From Mycobacterium europaeum (GTDB lineage Bacteria; Actinomycetota; Actinomycetes; Mycobacteriales; Mycobacteriaceae), in the NCBI RefSeq assembly GCF_002102155.1, contig NZ_LQOU01000015.1:1-64000 (forward strand): DNA of 64,000 nucleotides. Reading direction: 5' to 3'. The notes beneath the pieces are model-generated. The model was not told the DNA's origin. It was given only the letters and a program-made list of their open reading frames with translations, and searched no databases. The stretch's first letter is position 1; every line of letters begins with the position of its first letter. Both the position numbers and the translations under genes were made by a program. This document shows positions 9,421 through 21,038 of the stretch, piece by piece.

Positions 9421-9522
9421 TACTTCGGCCGCGAACTGGTTAACATTGGTAACTACGACATCGCCGACACGATTCGCCGGATGGCGCTCACGGGCACCGC
9501 GGACGCCAAGCGGATCGGGTCG
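9421..9522 (+). pseudogene. Relic of a native mycobacterial-type metH (N-terminal fragment)
   Basis: The + strand frame at 9421 reads YFGRELVNIGNYDIADTIRR followed by MALTGTADAKRIGS. From memory, the actinobacterial MetH (Rv2124c) has TFGCNLSNLGDYDIADRIRD and then a GTA segment at about residues 85-120. The shared pattern is FG..L.N.G.YDIAD.IR, then GTA. No start codon, upstream codons or downstream continuation are present, and similarity fades after ~34 codons. The relic lies on the side of the locus where the 5' end of native metH would be, beside divergent PAC2. The intact metH downstream is of a different type and does not contain this segment. Chance similarity is possible but the run YDIAD with flanking matches makes it unlikely. 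Confidence 0.6.
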
Positions 9523-9563
9523 AGCTGGGCGTCCAGGCGTCGGGTGACGACGTAGACTTTTTT

Positions 9564-9657
9564 GGTCGAGAGGCGTTGCAACGGGTCCGGGTCTTACAGC
9601 CGGTATCCGCCACGCTCGGCAGAGTCAAGGACGCCTTCCGCTACGGAAGGAACGTAT

Positions 9658-9658
<1 letters not shown>
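9564..9658 (+). ncRNA. SAH (S-adenosylhomocysteine) riboswitch with ribosome-site-masking hairpin
   Basis: The metH leader fits the SAH aptamer. P1 pairs gtcgag (9565-9570) with ctcggc (9615-9620). The conserved GCGNTGCAA follows P1. P2 pairs cgggt (9582-9586) with atccg (9605-9609) and ccgg (9587-9590) with ccgg (9600-9603). The pseudoknot stem pairs aggcgt (9571-9576) with acgcct (9631-9636). The expression platform is a perfect 7-bp hairpin, ccttccg (9634-9640) with cggaagg (9644-9650), which covers the ggaagg Shine-Dalgarno site 7 bases before the GTG start. The hairpin shares 9634-9637 with the pseudoknot, so the two cannot form together. SAH binding should therefore free the site and switch metH translation on, as in known SAH riboswitches. 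Confidence 0.82.
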
Positions 9659-13425
<3,767 letters not shown>

Positions 13426-13504
13426 GCCGTAGACTCCAGCACCGGTGCCACGTCAGTCGAGGCGCTGGACGCACCGTCCTGGTCGTGCCGAACCAGGGGG
13501 AGGG

Positions 13505-13792
13505 ATGTTCATGCTGGTGCGAGAGTTGAACCGCATTGCCGACATCGCCGTGGAAGCCGTCAACGTCACGGTCCTGCATGTCCGGCGCATCGTCGGGGTG
13601 CTGTGTACCGCGCTCGGCCGCACGAAACGCGAAGTGAGCGACTTAGCCTGGGACTACGGCGATCTGGCGGCAACCGTTCGCTTCTCGGCCCGTAGCAGCC
13701 GTGCGTCCAGCGCGGACGACGGTCGGGTCGGGCCCAGCGAGCACTCTGCCGAGGTGATATCGATCGACGTGCGTCGCCGAAAGGCCAACTGA
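13505..13792 (+). CDS. Hypothetical small protein
   Basis: This is a 95-residue protein starting at ATG 13505, preceded by a strong GGGGGAGGG. It has an N-terminal amphipathic region (RELNRIADIAVEAVNVTVLH), a weakly hydrophobic stretch around VRRIVGVLCTALG, and a basic C-terminus ending IDVRRRKAN. No family is recognised. It lies between metH and the convergent end of the mce operon. It has no counterpart that I recall at this place in H37Rv, where PPE37 occupies the metH-hisE interval. Confidence 0.55.
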   Translation: MFMLVRELNRIADIAVEAVNVTVLHVRRIVGVLCTALGRTKREVSDLAWDYGDLAATVRFSARSSRASSADDGRVGPSEHSAEVISIDVRRRKAN

Positions 13793-13829
13793 GACCACCC
13801 CGGCCGCGCGGTCCCTAGACGTGCGGTCC

Positions 13830-14594
13830 CTAGACGCGCAGGACCGGGGCCAGGGCCGACAGCGGGATGTGCGCTTGCACGGTGCCGCCGTCCACGAACC
13901 ACTGCATGACACCGGGCGTGAAGTTGAGCGGTTCGTCGTGGCCCACCGGGTAGTCCGGCATGTAGAGGATCAACTCGTCCGGTGTCACCGCCCAGGCCTT
14001 GTACGCCCCGGAGTAGACCTTGTCCGGGGTCCAGCGGTCGACGACGAAGGGGTAGGTTCCGGGGTCGTGGGGCGGCGGCGCCTGGTTGAGCGCGGTCTCG
14101 ATAAACGGTTGGGCCAGTGGGGGAATGGCGGTCAGCGGGTTTGACGTCGTCAGGTCCGCCAGCTGCACCCGCCGGCCACTTGCCATGTCGAACGTGAAGG
14201 TCCGGTAGGCGTTGTTGGGCTTCGGCCCGTCGGCATGGTAGTCCTCGTGGAACACCGCGCTGAGCAGGTTGCCGTGGCGGAATACCTCGAAGTTCTCCTC
14301 GCCGTAGCTGTCGGCGGCCATGGCGCCGTTGGCAGTTTTCCAATTGTTGACCAGGGTGCGCAGGTAGTCGCGGATCACCGGGCCGGTGGTCGGATTGTCC
14401 ACCAGGTCGTCGGGCACGGCGACCTTGATGTCCCGGACGGCGTTGCGCTCCGACGTCACGGAGGTGTGGCAGTACTGGCCGTCCCAGTCGCCACCGAGTT
14501 CGCCACAGAAGGACGGGGCGGATGCGCGCGCGTGCGCCGTGCCGGGAAGCGTTGCGGCGGCGATCATCACCGACGCCGCGAGTATTCGGCGCAT
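13830..14594 (-). CDS. Secreted RsiV/MPT64-like (DUF3298) protein
   Basis: This is a predicted exported protein of 254 residues with a clear signal peptide (MRRILAASVMIAAATLPGTA, cut near AHA). The mature part has CGELGGDWDGQYCHTS with two cysteines that could form a disulfide, and a C-terminal RsiV/DUF3298-like region (FRHGNLLSAVFHEDYHADG, VYSGAYKAWAVTPDELILYM) of the kind found in MPT64. The ATG at 14594 overlaps the TGA of the preceding mas gene (TGATG); a GTG three bases upstream is also possible. It is the last gene of the mce operon, which suggests the product works in the cell envelope with the Mce complex. That role is inferred from position only. Confidence 0.75.
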   Translation of the reverse strand: MRRILAASVMIAAATLPGTAHARASAPSFCGELGGDWDGQYCHTSVTSERNAVRDIKVAVPDDLVDNPTTGPVIRDYLRTLVNNWKTANGAMAADSYGEENFEVFRHGNLLSAVFHEDYHADGPKPNNAYRTFTFDMASGRRVQLADLTTSNPLTAIPPLAQPFIETALNQAPPPHDPGTYPFVVDRWTPDKVYSGAYKAWAVTPDELILYMPDYPVGHDEPLNFTPGVMQWFVDGGTVQAHIPLSALAPVLRV

Positions 14595-15289
14595 CACAGC
14601 AGCTGGACCTTGCTGGCCCGCCAGCGACCGTCGACCTTCTCCATGGTCATCTTGATCCGGCTGCGGTCGATGCGCGGGTCGGGCGCGGCCGTGTTGGTGA
14701 CGGTCTGGTCGATGAAGACGAGCACGACGACCTTGTTCGTGGATTCGGACTGAATCGCCGAGTCCACCACCACGCCGTGCGCGGTCGCCTTGTTGTCGAT
14801 CAGCAGCTGCCGGAGCTTGACGCTGGACTGCGTGTACATGTCCTTGAATTCGCCCGTCGCGCCGTCGAGCACCTGCCGGAAGTTTTCGTCGACCTTGTTC
14901 GAGTCGATGCTCGTCAGCACCTGCGCGTAGGCGATCGCCGCCTGTTGGGCCCGGTCGCCGGCCAACTTGACCTGATGCTCCTGCCAGAGCCGCCAGCCCA
15001 GGAACCCCGAAACAGCAAGTGACGCAATGAGTAGCGTCGGCAGCACGCCGCGACGCAGATGGCGCTTCCAGCGGCGCTTACCGCGCTCGGCCGCGGAGGG
15101 CTTGCGTTTGAGCAGCGCACCTTCGTCTTCGCCGGCTAATTCACCGGCGGGCATCTCGTCGACGTCTTCGATTGCGACGTCTTCGATTGCGGCGTCCGGT
15201 GTTTCGGCGTCCGGCGTTTCGGCGTCCGGTGTCACCTCGGCATGCGCCTTGGCCCTCGGGTTCTTCTCGGTGGTCACGATCACGGTCAT
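14594..15289 (-). CDS. Mce-associated membrane protein (Mas)
   Basis: This is a 231-residue single-pass membrane protein. A long acidic, repeat-rich cytoplasmic N-terminus is followed by a basic patch (RGKRRWKRHLRRG), one transmembrane helix (VLPTLLIASLAVSGFLGW) and an extracytoplasmic VirB8-like/NTF2-like domain ending FIDQTVTNT and GRWRASKVQLL. Mas proteins follow mceF in most mce operons and stabilise the Mce transporter. The ATG at 15289 has AGGAG upstream. It lies 31 bases after mceF and overlaps the next gene, so it is cotranscribed with the operon. Confidence 0.88.
   Translation of the reverse strand: MTVIVTTEKNPRAKAHAEVTPDAETPDAETPDAAIEDVAIEDVDEMPAGELAGEDEGALLKRKPSAAERGKRRWKRHLRRGVLPTLLIASLAVSGFLGWRLWQEHQVKLAGDRAQQAAIAYAQVLTSIDSNKVDENFRQVLDGATGEFKDMYTQSSVKLRQLLIDNKATAHGVVVDSAIQSESTNKVVVLVFIDQTVTNTAAPDPRIDRSRIKMTMEKVDGRWRASKVQLL
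15164..15233 (-). repeat. Coding 15-bp tandem repeats in mas
   Basis: Two blocks of 15-base units occur in the N-terminal coding part of the mas gene: two units encoding AIEDV and three encoding ETPDA (tcggcgtccggtgtt type). All keep frame and enlarge an acidic disordered tail. Confidence 0.85.
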
Positions 15290-15320
15290 CTCCTGGGGAT
15301 CGGGTCAGCTGGTTTACGGC

Positions 15321-16580
15321 TCAGTGCGGCGGTTCGATCGGCAGCGGCGGACCGCCGTAGGGGGTGGGAATGGTGTAGCGGCCCCGCGGCGTCGGATCGG
15401 TTCGCCGGCCCAGGTCGGCCCCCGGTGGCGGGCCGGCGGTGTCGTCGCCGCCCGGCCGCGGCGCGTTCTTGGCGCCGCGGATCGAGACCGCGGGGTCGTC
15501 ATCGCGGCAGTAGGTGTACATGAACGGCTCGTAATAATCGGCGGCCGAAGAGGCGTGCGCCGGTGTCCCGTAGTCGCACACGTAGCGGGGGTAGAGGTCG
15601 GCCGTCGCCCAGACGCCCCCGTCGTGGAAGGTGCTCGTCACCGCGTCCAGCACCGACCCGCGGTAGTCGGGGAACAGCGCGTTGAGCGCGGGGACCCGCA
15701 GGTAGAGCAGCTGCGACATGGTGGCCATGCTGCCCAGCAACTGCACCATCGTGTCGGAATTGTCGGCGAACAGGTTGTCGACGGCCGAAAGCGTGCGTGG
15801 CGTCTGATCGGTCAGGCGGCGATAGCCGGCCTGCATCCTGGCGACACCGGTCAGCGTCCTGTTGAGTTCGGTTGCCGCAGCGCCCAATCCGGCGTTTTTG
15901 TCGCTTGCCAGGTTGAGCACCACCCGGCTGGTCTTGATGATGCTGGTGGTTTGCGGCAGCACCGAATCCAGCGTCGAGAGCAGGAACGTGCCGCCGTCGA
16001 CGATGGCGGTCAGCTTCGCCGGACCTTCCTTGCTCAGGCTCAGTTCCTTCTTGATCAACTCGATCTGGTGGGGGTCGACCTGGGCCAGCAGTCCGTCGGC
16101 GTCGCCGAGCAACTGCGCCAAGCTGACCGGCACGTCGGTGTGGTCGCGCGCGATGACGCTACCGTCGCGCAGAAACGGCCCGGCGTCCGATGCGGCCTCG
16201 AAGTTGATGTACTGCTCACCCGCGGGCGAGAGCGCCGACACGTGCACGACGCTGTTCGCCGGGATCCGCACCTTGGAGTTGATGCTGGCGACGGCATCCA
16301 CCCCGTTGTCGGTGATCTGTAGCGACTCCACCCGGCCTACGCGCACCCCGCGCAGGGCGACATCCTGGTTGGGCAGCAGGCCGCCGGAATCCGGCAATTG
16401 CACGGTGACCCGGTAGGAGGAGGCGAACGGCTTCACCCGCAACGCGCCGATCAGCAGGTAGGCCGTAGCGACGATCAGGATGAGCGCCAGTCCGGCCACC
16501 GACAACCAGACCTGTTGGCGGTGACCGGTGCGCACCACTCGGACAACGAAACCGGCAAAGTTGTCGATGGCGCGGATCAC
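15321..16580 (-). CDS. mceF: Mce family protein F
   Basis: This is the sixth Mce subunit, 419 residues. It has one N-terminal transmembrane helix (VWLSVAGLALILIVATAYLL) and an MlaD/Mce domain (VTVQLPDSGGLLPNQDVALR, GVRVGRVESLQ), then a long helical region and a proline-rich C-terminus (GRYTIPTPYGGPPLPIEPPH). Mce subunits form a hexameric tunnel that carries lipids across the periplasm to the YrbE permease. GTG 16580 overlaps the mceE stop (GTGA), showing translational coupling; the longer open frame upstream is inside mceE. Confidence 0.9.
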   Translation of the reverse strand: MIRAIDNFAGFVVRVVRTGHRQQVWLSVAGLALILIVATAYLLIGALRVKPFASSYRVTVQLPDSGGLLPNQDVALRGVRVGRVESLQITDNGVDAVASINSKVRIPANSVVHVSALSPAGEQYINFEAASDAGPFLRDGSVIARDHTDVPVSLAQLLGDADGLLAQVDPHQIELIKKELSLSKEGPAKLTAIVDGGTFLLSTLDSVLPQTTSIIKTSRVVLNLASDKNAGLGAAATELNRTLTGVARMQAGYRRLTDQTPRTLSAVDNLFADNSDTMVQLLGSMATMSQLLYLRVPALNALFPDYRGSVLDAVTSTFHDGGVWATADLYPRYVCDYGTPAHASSAADYYEPFMYTYCRDDDPAVSIRGAKNAPRPGGDDTAGPPPGADLGRRTDPTPRGRYTIPTPYGGPPLPIEPPH

Positions 16581-17812
16581 GGTTGCCGTCCCGATGGCGG
16601 TTCCGGTGGCGGTCCCGGCGCGGGCGCCGGCGGGGCGCCAGGGGCGACATCGATCTGGCCCGGGACGGTCGGATCCGGAATGACGGGCACCTGCGGCGAG
16701 TTCGGTCCCCGGCCCACCACCCGTTCCTGCAGCCGCCACAGGGTGTACTTGAGTGTGCCGACGAGCAGGTTCACGTTGTAGTGGTGGGGTCCGTGCAGCC
16801 CGATATCGCCGGGGAACCCGATGTCGGGCAGCGACCCGAGCATGATCTTGTCCACCCCCACGTTCACCGAAATCGAGTTTCCCGCAGTCGATTTGACCAA
16901 CGCGGGAATCAGCCGGTTGATCGAGAGCCAGCTGGTATCCGGGCTCATCGCGACGTCGTTGGCGGCCGCGGCGACCGTGTTGAGGTCGCGGATGATGCTG
17001 CGGCCGCTGGTGTCGGTCCCGCCGATCGACGGGAACCGGGCCAGCAGCCGGGAGGTGTCACCCACCTGCACGGCCACGTTGGAGAGCTGGGTGGTGTTGT
17101 CGGCCAGGGCCGCGGTGGCGGGGCGGGCGGCCGCCATCAGGTCGGTGACGGTCTGGTTCTTGGCGTCGAGCTGATCGGCCAGTTGCGACAGCTGGGTCAA
17201 TGCGGCCGAGATCTGATCGGACCGGGAATCCAACTTGCCGAGCAGCTCGTTGGACTTGCGGATCATGTCGCCGAACGCCTGGCCCTGGTCACCGGTGGCC
17301 TTGCCGAAACCGTTGATGATGTTGGTGAAATTGCGCACCGCCCCGCCGTTGACCAGGATCGCCGCGGAGCTCAGCACCGACTCGACGGTTGCGGCCGCCG
17401 CGGTCGAATCGAGGCCGATGGTGTCGCCGTCCTTCAACAGCGGCGCGTCCGGTTCGCCCGCGGCCGGCGGCTTCAGCGCCACGAACACGTCGCCCAGCGG
17501 TGTCGCGGTGCGCAATTCGGCGGTGCTGCCCCGGGGCAGTTGCACGCCGTCCCTGATGCGCAGCCGGGTGACCGCCGTGTAGTTGCGGGCGACCATCGAT
17601 TCGAGCTGCCCGACGTCGGCGCCGGCGAGCTTCACCTTGGCGTTCATCGGCAGGTTGAGCGCGTTGGAGAAGACCGCGTTCAGCGAGTAGCCACCAGAAC
17701 CCAGCCCCGGCGCCGGAAGGGGCAGGCTGGCAAGCCCGTTCGTGGCACACCCCGCCGTCACCATCGCGGCGGCCATCACCGTCAGCACGCCGCGCGCGCC
17801 CGCGGTCATCAT
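16577..17812 (-). CDS. mceE: Mce family lipoprotein E (LprN-like)
   Basis: This 411-residue Mce subunit is a lipoprotein: the signal peptide ends VTAGC, giving a lipidated Cys near residue 22. The Mce domain follows (YSLNAVFSNALNLPMNAKVK, GADVGQLESM), then a helical part and a proline-rich tail. MceE lipoproteins anchor the distal end of the complex in all mce operons. ATG 17812 overlaps the mceD stop (ATGA), and the gene's own stop overlaps the mceF start. Confidence 0.92.
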   Translation of the reverse strand: MMTAGARGVLTVMAAAMVTAGCATNGLASLPLPAPGLGSGGYSLNAVFSNALNLPMNAKVKLAGADVGQLESMVARNYTAVTRLRIRDGVQLPRGSTAELRTATPLGDVFVALKPPAAGEPDAPLLKDGDTIGLDSTAAAATVESVLSSAAILVNGGAVRNFTNIINGFGKATGDQGQAFGDMIRKSNELLGKLDSRSDQISAALTQLSQLADQLDAKNQTVTDLMAAARPATAALADNTTQLSNVAVQVGDTSRLLARFPSIGGTDTSGRSIIRDLNTVAAAANDVAMSPDTSWLSINRLIPALVKSTAGNSISVNVGVDKIMLGSLPDIGFPGDIGLHGPHHYNVNLLVGTLKYTLWRLQERVVGRGPNSPQVPVIPDPTVPGQIDVAPGAPPAPAPGPPPEPPSGRQP

Positions 17813-18948
17813 TTCTGCCCCATGGCGGCCATGCCGTCGAGCACGTACGTCAACCCGAAATCGGGGCCGAAGTCCTGGATGGTCCCGGTGCTGCAGCCCA
17901 GTTGCCGAAGCCCCATCAGGTTGCAGATCTCCTTGGTGTACTGGCTGTCGAAAAGCAATCGGTCCGTGAGGAAGCGGGCGCGCACGCTGCCGTTCGCCCG
18001 GTCGACCATGTTGTAGGCGTTGTCGGCCACCAGCGGAGCCAGGTCGAGGAGTTCGGCGAGGTCGCGCCGCTGGTCGGTCACCACCTCCAGGGTGGCGTTG
18101 CCGCTCAACGCGGCCCGCTTGATGTTGTCGCGGTTGGCGTCGAGCAGGTCGCCGGCCCGCTGGATCAGCTGGTCGAGTCTGCGTCCGGTGCTGCCGCTGC
18201 CGATGTCCTCGTCGGCCATGATCTGGCTGACCTGGTGGATGGTCGAGGCGAACTCGCGCAACTTCGAGTCGTTGGCGGCCACGGCGTCGAACAGGGTGCT
18301 GATGTTTCTGACGATCGTGGTGATCTGCTCGCGGGTCGTCGCGCCGCGGTCGCTGGACAGGCGCAGCGCCTTGGACAGCTCGCCCAGCGCCGCCTTGATC
18401 CGTTCGCCGTTGCCGTTGACCACTTCGGCGCCGCCGTTCAGCACGTCGGCGACCGGGCCGCCACCGTGGCCGTCGCCCTCGAGCGACTTGGTCACCTTGT
18501 CCAAAACGTTGAGGACGCTGCTGAATTCGACGGGCGTTTTGGTCCGCGGCAAGCCGATGGTGTCGTGATTCTCCAGCGTCGGCCCACCGCGATAGGGCGG
18601 CGTGAGCTCGATCTGTCGGTCGGTGAGGATGGAGGTCGACACCGTGACGGCCTGCACGGTGGCGGGAACCTTGACGTGGCGGTCGACGGTGAATTCGACT
18701 TCGACGTAGCCGCCCTTGGCGTTGATCTTGGTGACCTTGCCGACCGGCATCCCCAGCACCGCCACCACGTTGCCCTCGTAGAGGCCCGAGGCGTTGTCGA
18801 ATTGGGCCGTCACGGTGATCGTGTCCTCGTCGGAACCCAGGTACCACCAGCCGATTCCGACCGCCGCGGCGACGACAGCGAGCACGGCGACGATGGCCGC
18901 CATCCTGGTCGCGAGGTTGAATCCCGCCTTCTTCACCGGCCCCTTCAC
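17809..18948 (-). CDS. mceD: Mce family protein D
   Basis: This 379-residue Mce subunit starts at GTG 18948, which overlaps the mceC stop (GTGA). It has a transmembrane helix (AAIVAVLAVVAAAVGIGWWYL), the Mce domain (ITVTAQFDNASGLYEGNVVA, GMPVGKVTKIN, VPATVQAVTVSTSILTDRQI) and a helical region ending with two cysteines (EICNLMGLRQLGCSTG) and GLTYVLDGMAAMGQK. It is part of the hexameric lipid-import tunnel. A longer open frame on this strand is a shadow overlapping mceC and mceE. Confidence 0.9.
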   Translation of the reverse strand: MKGPVKKAGFNLATRMAAIVAVLAVVAAAVGIGWWYLGSDEDTITVTAQFDNASGLYEGNVVAVLGMPVGKVTKINAKGGYVEVEFTVDRHVKVPATVQAVTVSTSILTDRQIELTPPYRGGPTLENHDTIGLPRTKTPVEFSSVLNVLDKVTKSLEGDGHGGGPVADVLNGGAEVVNGNGERIKAALGELSKALRLSSDRGATTREQITTIVRNISTLFDAVAANDSKLREFASTIHQVSQIMADEDIGSGSTGRRLDQLIQRAGDLLDANRDNIKRAALSGNATLEVVTDQRRDLAELLDLAPLVADNAYNMVDRANGSVRARFLTDRLLFDSQYTKEICNLMGLRQLGCSTGTIQDFGPDFGLTYVLDGMAAMGQK

Positions 18949-19990
18949 TTGCAGTCCTTGAAGTACTGGATCATGCCGAACTGCTTGGCACGGCCGCTGA
19001 TCGCGCACATCCACGAGTCGATCAGCGGAACGTTGGGGGCGTTGAAGTTGATCGCGTTGCCGTCACCGGTGAGGTTGGCGGCCTCGCGGAAGAAGATCGG
19101 GCTGGTTTGCAGCATGCTGTGCAGCAGGTCGTCGTGTTGAGCCATCAAGTCGGTGAAGTCCCGCATGTCCTTGATCAGCGAGTCCAGCCCGGACCGGTCG
19201 TTGACCACGACCTGACTCATGGTGTCGACGAGGCTGGAAAGGGATCGCATCATCGCGTGGAAAACGGCGCGCCGCACGACGAATTGGCCCAACAGGTCCT
19301 GGCCCTGGTCGACCAGATTGCCGATGCCGGCCTGCTGGCGCCGCAGCGTGTTGGTCACCTGCTCGGTGCTGCGCAGCAGCTGTCCCAGTTGGTCGCGTCG
19401 TAGCGCGATGATTGAGGACAAGGTGTTGATATTCGAAATGGCCTGGGGGACAACCGCGGGCAGCCCCTCGAGCTGCTTGCCGAGCACCGCGAGCGACTGT
19501 GCGAACCGGTCGGAGTCGACCTGCTCGAACGTGGTGGTGGCGTCCTGCAGCGCCGCTTGCAGGTCGTAGGGGACCTCGGTGTGCGCCAGGTCGAAGGTGT
19601 TGTCGGGCAGGTGCGCCGGGCCGGCGGGTTCCAGCGCCAGGTAGCGCGAACCCAGGATGGTGTGACCTTGATCTGCGCCCGGGAATCCTTGCCCAGCGCG
19701 ATGTTGTCCCGGATCTTCAGGCCCGCCTCGACGTGGTCGCCGACGAGTTTCATGCTGGTGACGTTGCCCACCGGGATGCCCGCGACCACGATCGGGTTGC
19801 CCGCCCGCAGCGAGGCCGCCTGCAGGAACTCCGCGGTGTAGTGCCGGTATCCGGCGCCGAGCGCGTGCACGAGCAGCATGATGGCGATGAGCACCGCGAC
19901 CACCGCGACGGCGATGAACCCAAGCCACGTCTTGCTGTAGCTTTCCAGCGGACGCCTCTTCATCCGCTCCCACACGGACTCGTCAGCCAT
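18945..19990 (-). pseudogene. mceC: Mce family protein C, frameshifted
   Basis: The N-terminal ~110 codons (ADESVWERMKRRPLESYSKT, transmembrane AVAVVAVLIAIMLLVHALG, then GIPVGNVTSMKLVGD) are in one frame from ATG 19990. The rest (TILGSRYLALEPAGPAHLPD to QYFKDCK) is in another frame ending at 18945. The switch lies near 19658-19664, where the coding strand reads gtcacaccatc and the family expects gtcaccaccatc: one C is missing. With the base restored, a normal MceC of ~347 residues results. As read, ribosomes would stop at 19355. Either the sequence has an indel error or this strain lacks full-length MceC. Both halves are otherwise undamaged, so any loss is recent. Confidence 0.85.
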
Positions 19991-21038
19991 CGGCCGTGCT
20001 CCTGCACCTCGGGGTGTGCCACGCCGTGTTGCCCGGCGTGGCGGCGTTGACGATGATCGGAACGACGTCGTTGAGCCCGGGGAAGAACCCCATGAAGTTC
20101 ACGTCGCAGACGTAGGCGTTGCCGTAGGCGCCCTGGTTGCCGACCCGGGTCAGCCCCTTGAGTAGCAGGGGTATGTTGTCGCCGAAGAACGCCACCTGCG
20201 GTTCGACGTCCATGATGTGCTTGGTGACACCGGGCTGACGATCGACGAATTCGCGCAGCGCCGGGTACACGTCCGCCGCCGAGGCCGACAGCCGGCCGGT
20301 CACCCGCGCGAGCGAGCCCACCGAGGCGACCAGGTCCGGGCGCCGCGCGTCGAGTTCGCCGACGACGCTGCGGGTCTGGGTGATGACACCGTCGAGATCG
20401 TCGTTCTGTCGGGCCAGGTTGCCCATGACCTTGTCGAGGTTGGTGATCACACTGCCCAGCGCCTCATCCCTGCCCGCGAATGTCTCTGTGAGGGTGGAGG
20501 TCTGGCCGACCAGCGTGGCCAGTGACGACGTGTCGCCCTGCAGCGAGGCGATGATGCCCTTGGTGAGGTTGTCGGCGTCGTGGGGGTTCAACAGGCTGAA
20601 CAACGGTTCGTAGCCGTTGAGGAGCGTGGTCACGTCGAACGAGGGTTCGGTGCGTTCCAGCGGGATGGTGCTTCCCGGGGGGAGCAGCGCCGGACTGCCT
20701 TCCTTGCCCAAAGACAGTCCGAGATAACGCTGGCCGACGATGTTCTGGTAGGTGACCGACGCCAGGGTGTTGCCGAACAACCGCTGTTCGGACTGCACCA
20801 CGAACGAGACCTTCGCCAGTTTCCCGTCGAGCTCGATCTTTTCGACCCGGCCCACGCGCACCCCGGCCATCCGGACGTCGTCGCCCTCGCGAAGCCCGTA
20901 CACGTCGCTGAACACCGCCGAATACTCGGCGGTGTTGCCGGCGACGTCGCGGCGCAGGCTCACGTACACCAGCCACGTCAGCGTCAACGAGACCACCATG
21001 AACAGGGTCAGCGCGATGAGCGGGCCGCGAAACTTCAC
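19983..21038 (-). CDS. mceB: Mce family protein B
   Basis: This 351-residue Mce subunit starts at GTG 21038, overlapping the mceA stop (GTGA). The N-terminal helix is GPLIALTLFMVVSLTLTWLV, then the Mce domain (YSAVFSDVYGLREGDDVRMA, GVRVGRVEKIE, NIVGQRYLGLSLGK) and a helical region with two C-terminal cysteines (AYVCDVNFMG, HTPRCRS). Its 3' end overlaps the mceC start by 8 bases. The role is as for the other Mce subunits. Confidence 0.9.
   Translation of the reverse strand: MKFRGPLIALTLFMVVSLTLTWLVYVSLRRDVAGNTAEYSAVFSDVYGLREGDDVRMAGVRVGRVEKIELDGKLAKVSFVVQSEQRLFGNTLASVTYQNIVGQRYLGLSLGKEGSPALLPPGSTIPLERTEPSFDVTTLLNGYEPLFSLLNPHDADNLTKGIIASLQGDTSSLATLVGQTSTLTETFAGRDEALGSVITNLDKVMGNLARQNDDLDGVITQTRSVVGELDARRPDLVASVGSLARVTGRLSASAADVYPALREFVDRQPGVTKHIMDVEPQVAFFGDNIPLLLKGLTRVGNQGAYGNAYVCDVNFMGFFPGLNDVVPIIVNAATPGNTAWHTPRCRSTADG

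Noticed and set aside
9357..9657. Cobalamin riboswitch before metH
   Set aside because: No B12-box-like element is visible; the leader folds as an SAH aptamer. None was seen before cobL either.
9562..9657. metH start at the beginning of the open frame (9562)
   Set aside because: Those codons coincide with the riboswitch, show no MetH similarity, and the GTG at 9658 has the proper ribosome site.
13440..13504. Upstream start for the small gene after metH
   Set aside because: The strong GGGGGAGGG lies right before ATG 13505, and upstream codons contain no plausible ribosome site.
16577..18847. 756-codon minus-strand frame covering mceE and the region of mceD
   Set aside because: Only the part from 17812 down is MceE; the upstream half is an out-of-frame shadow of mceD with Arg/Gly-rich nonsense.
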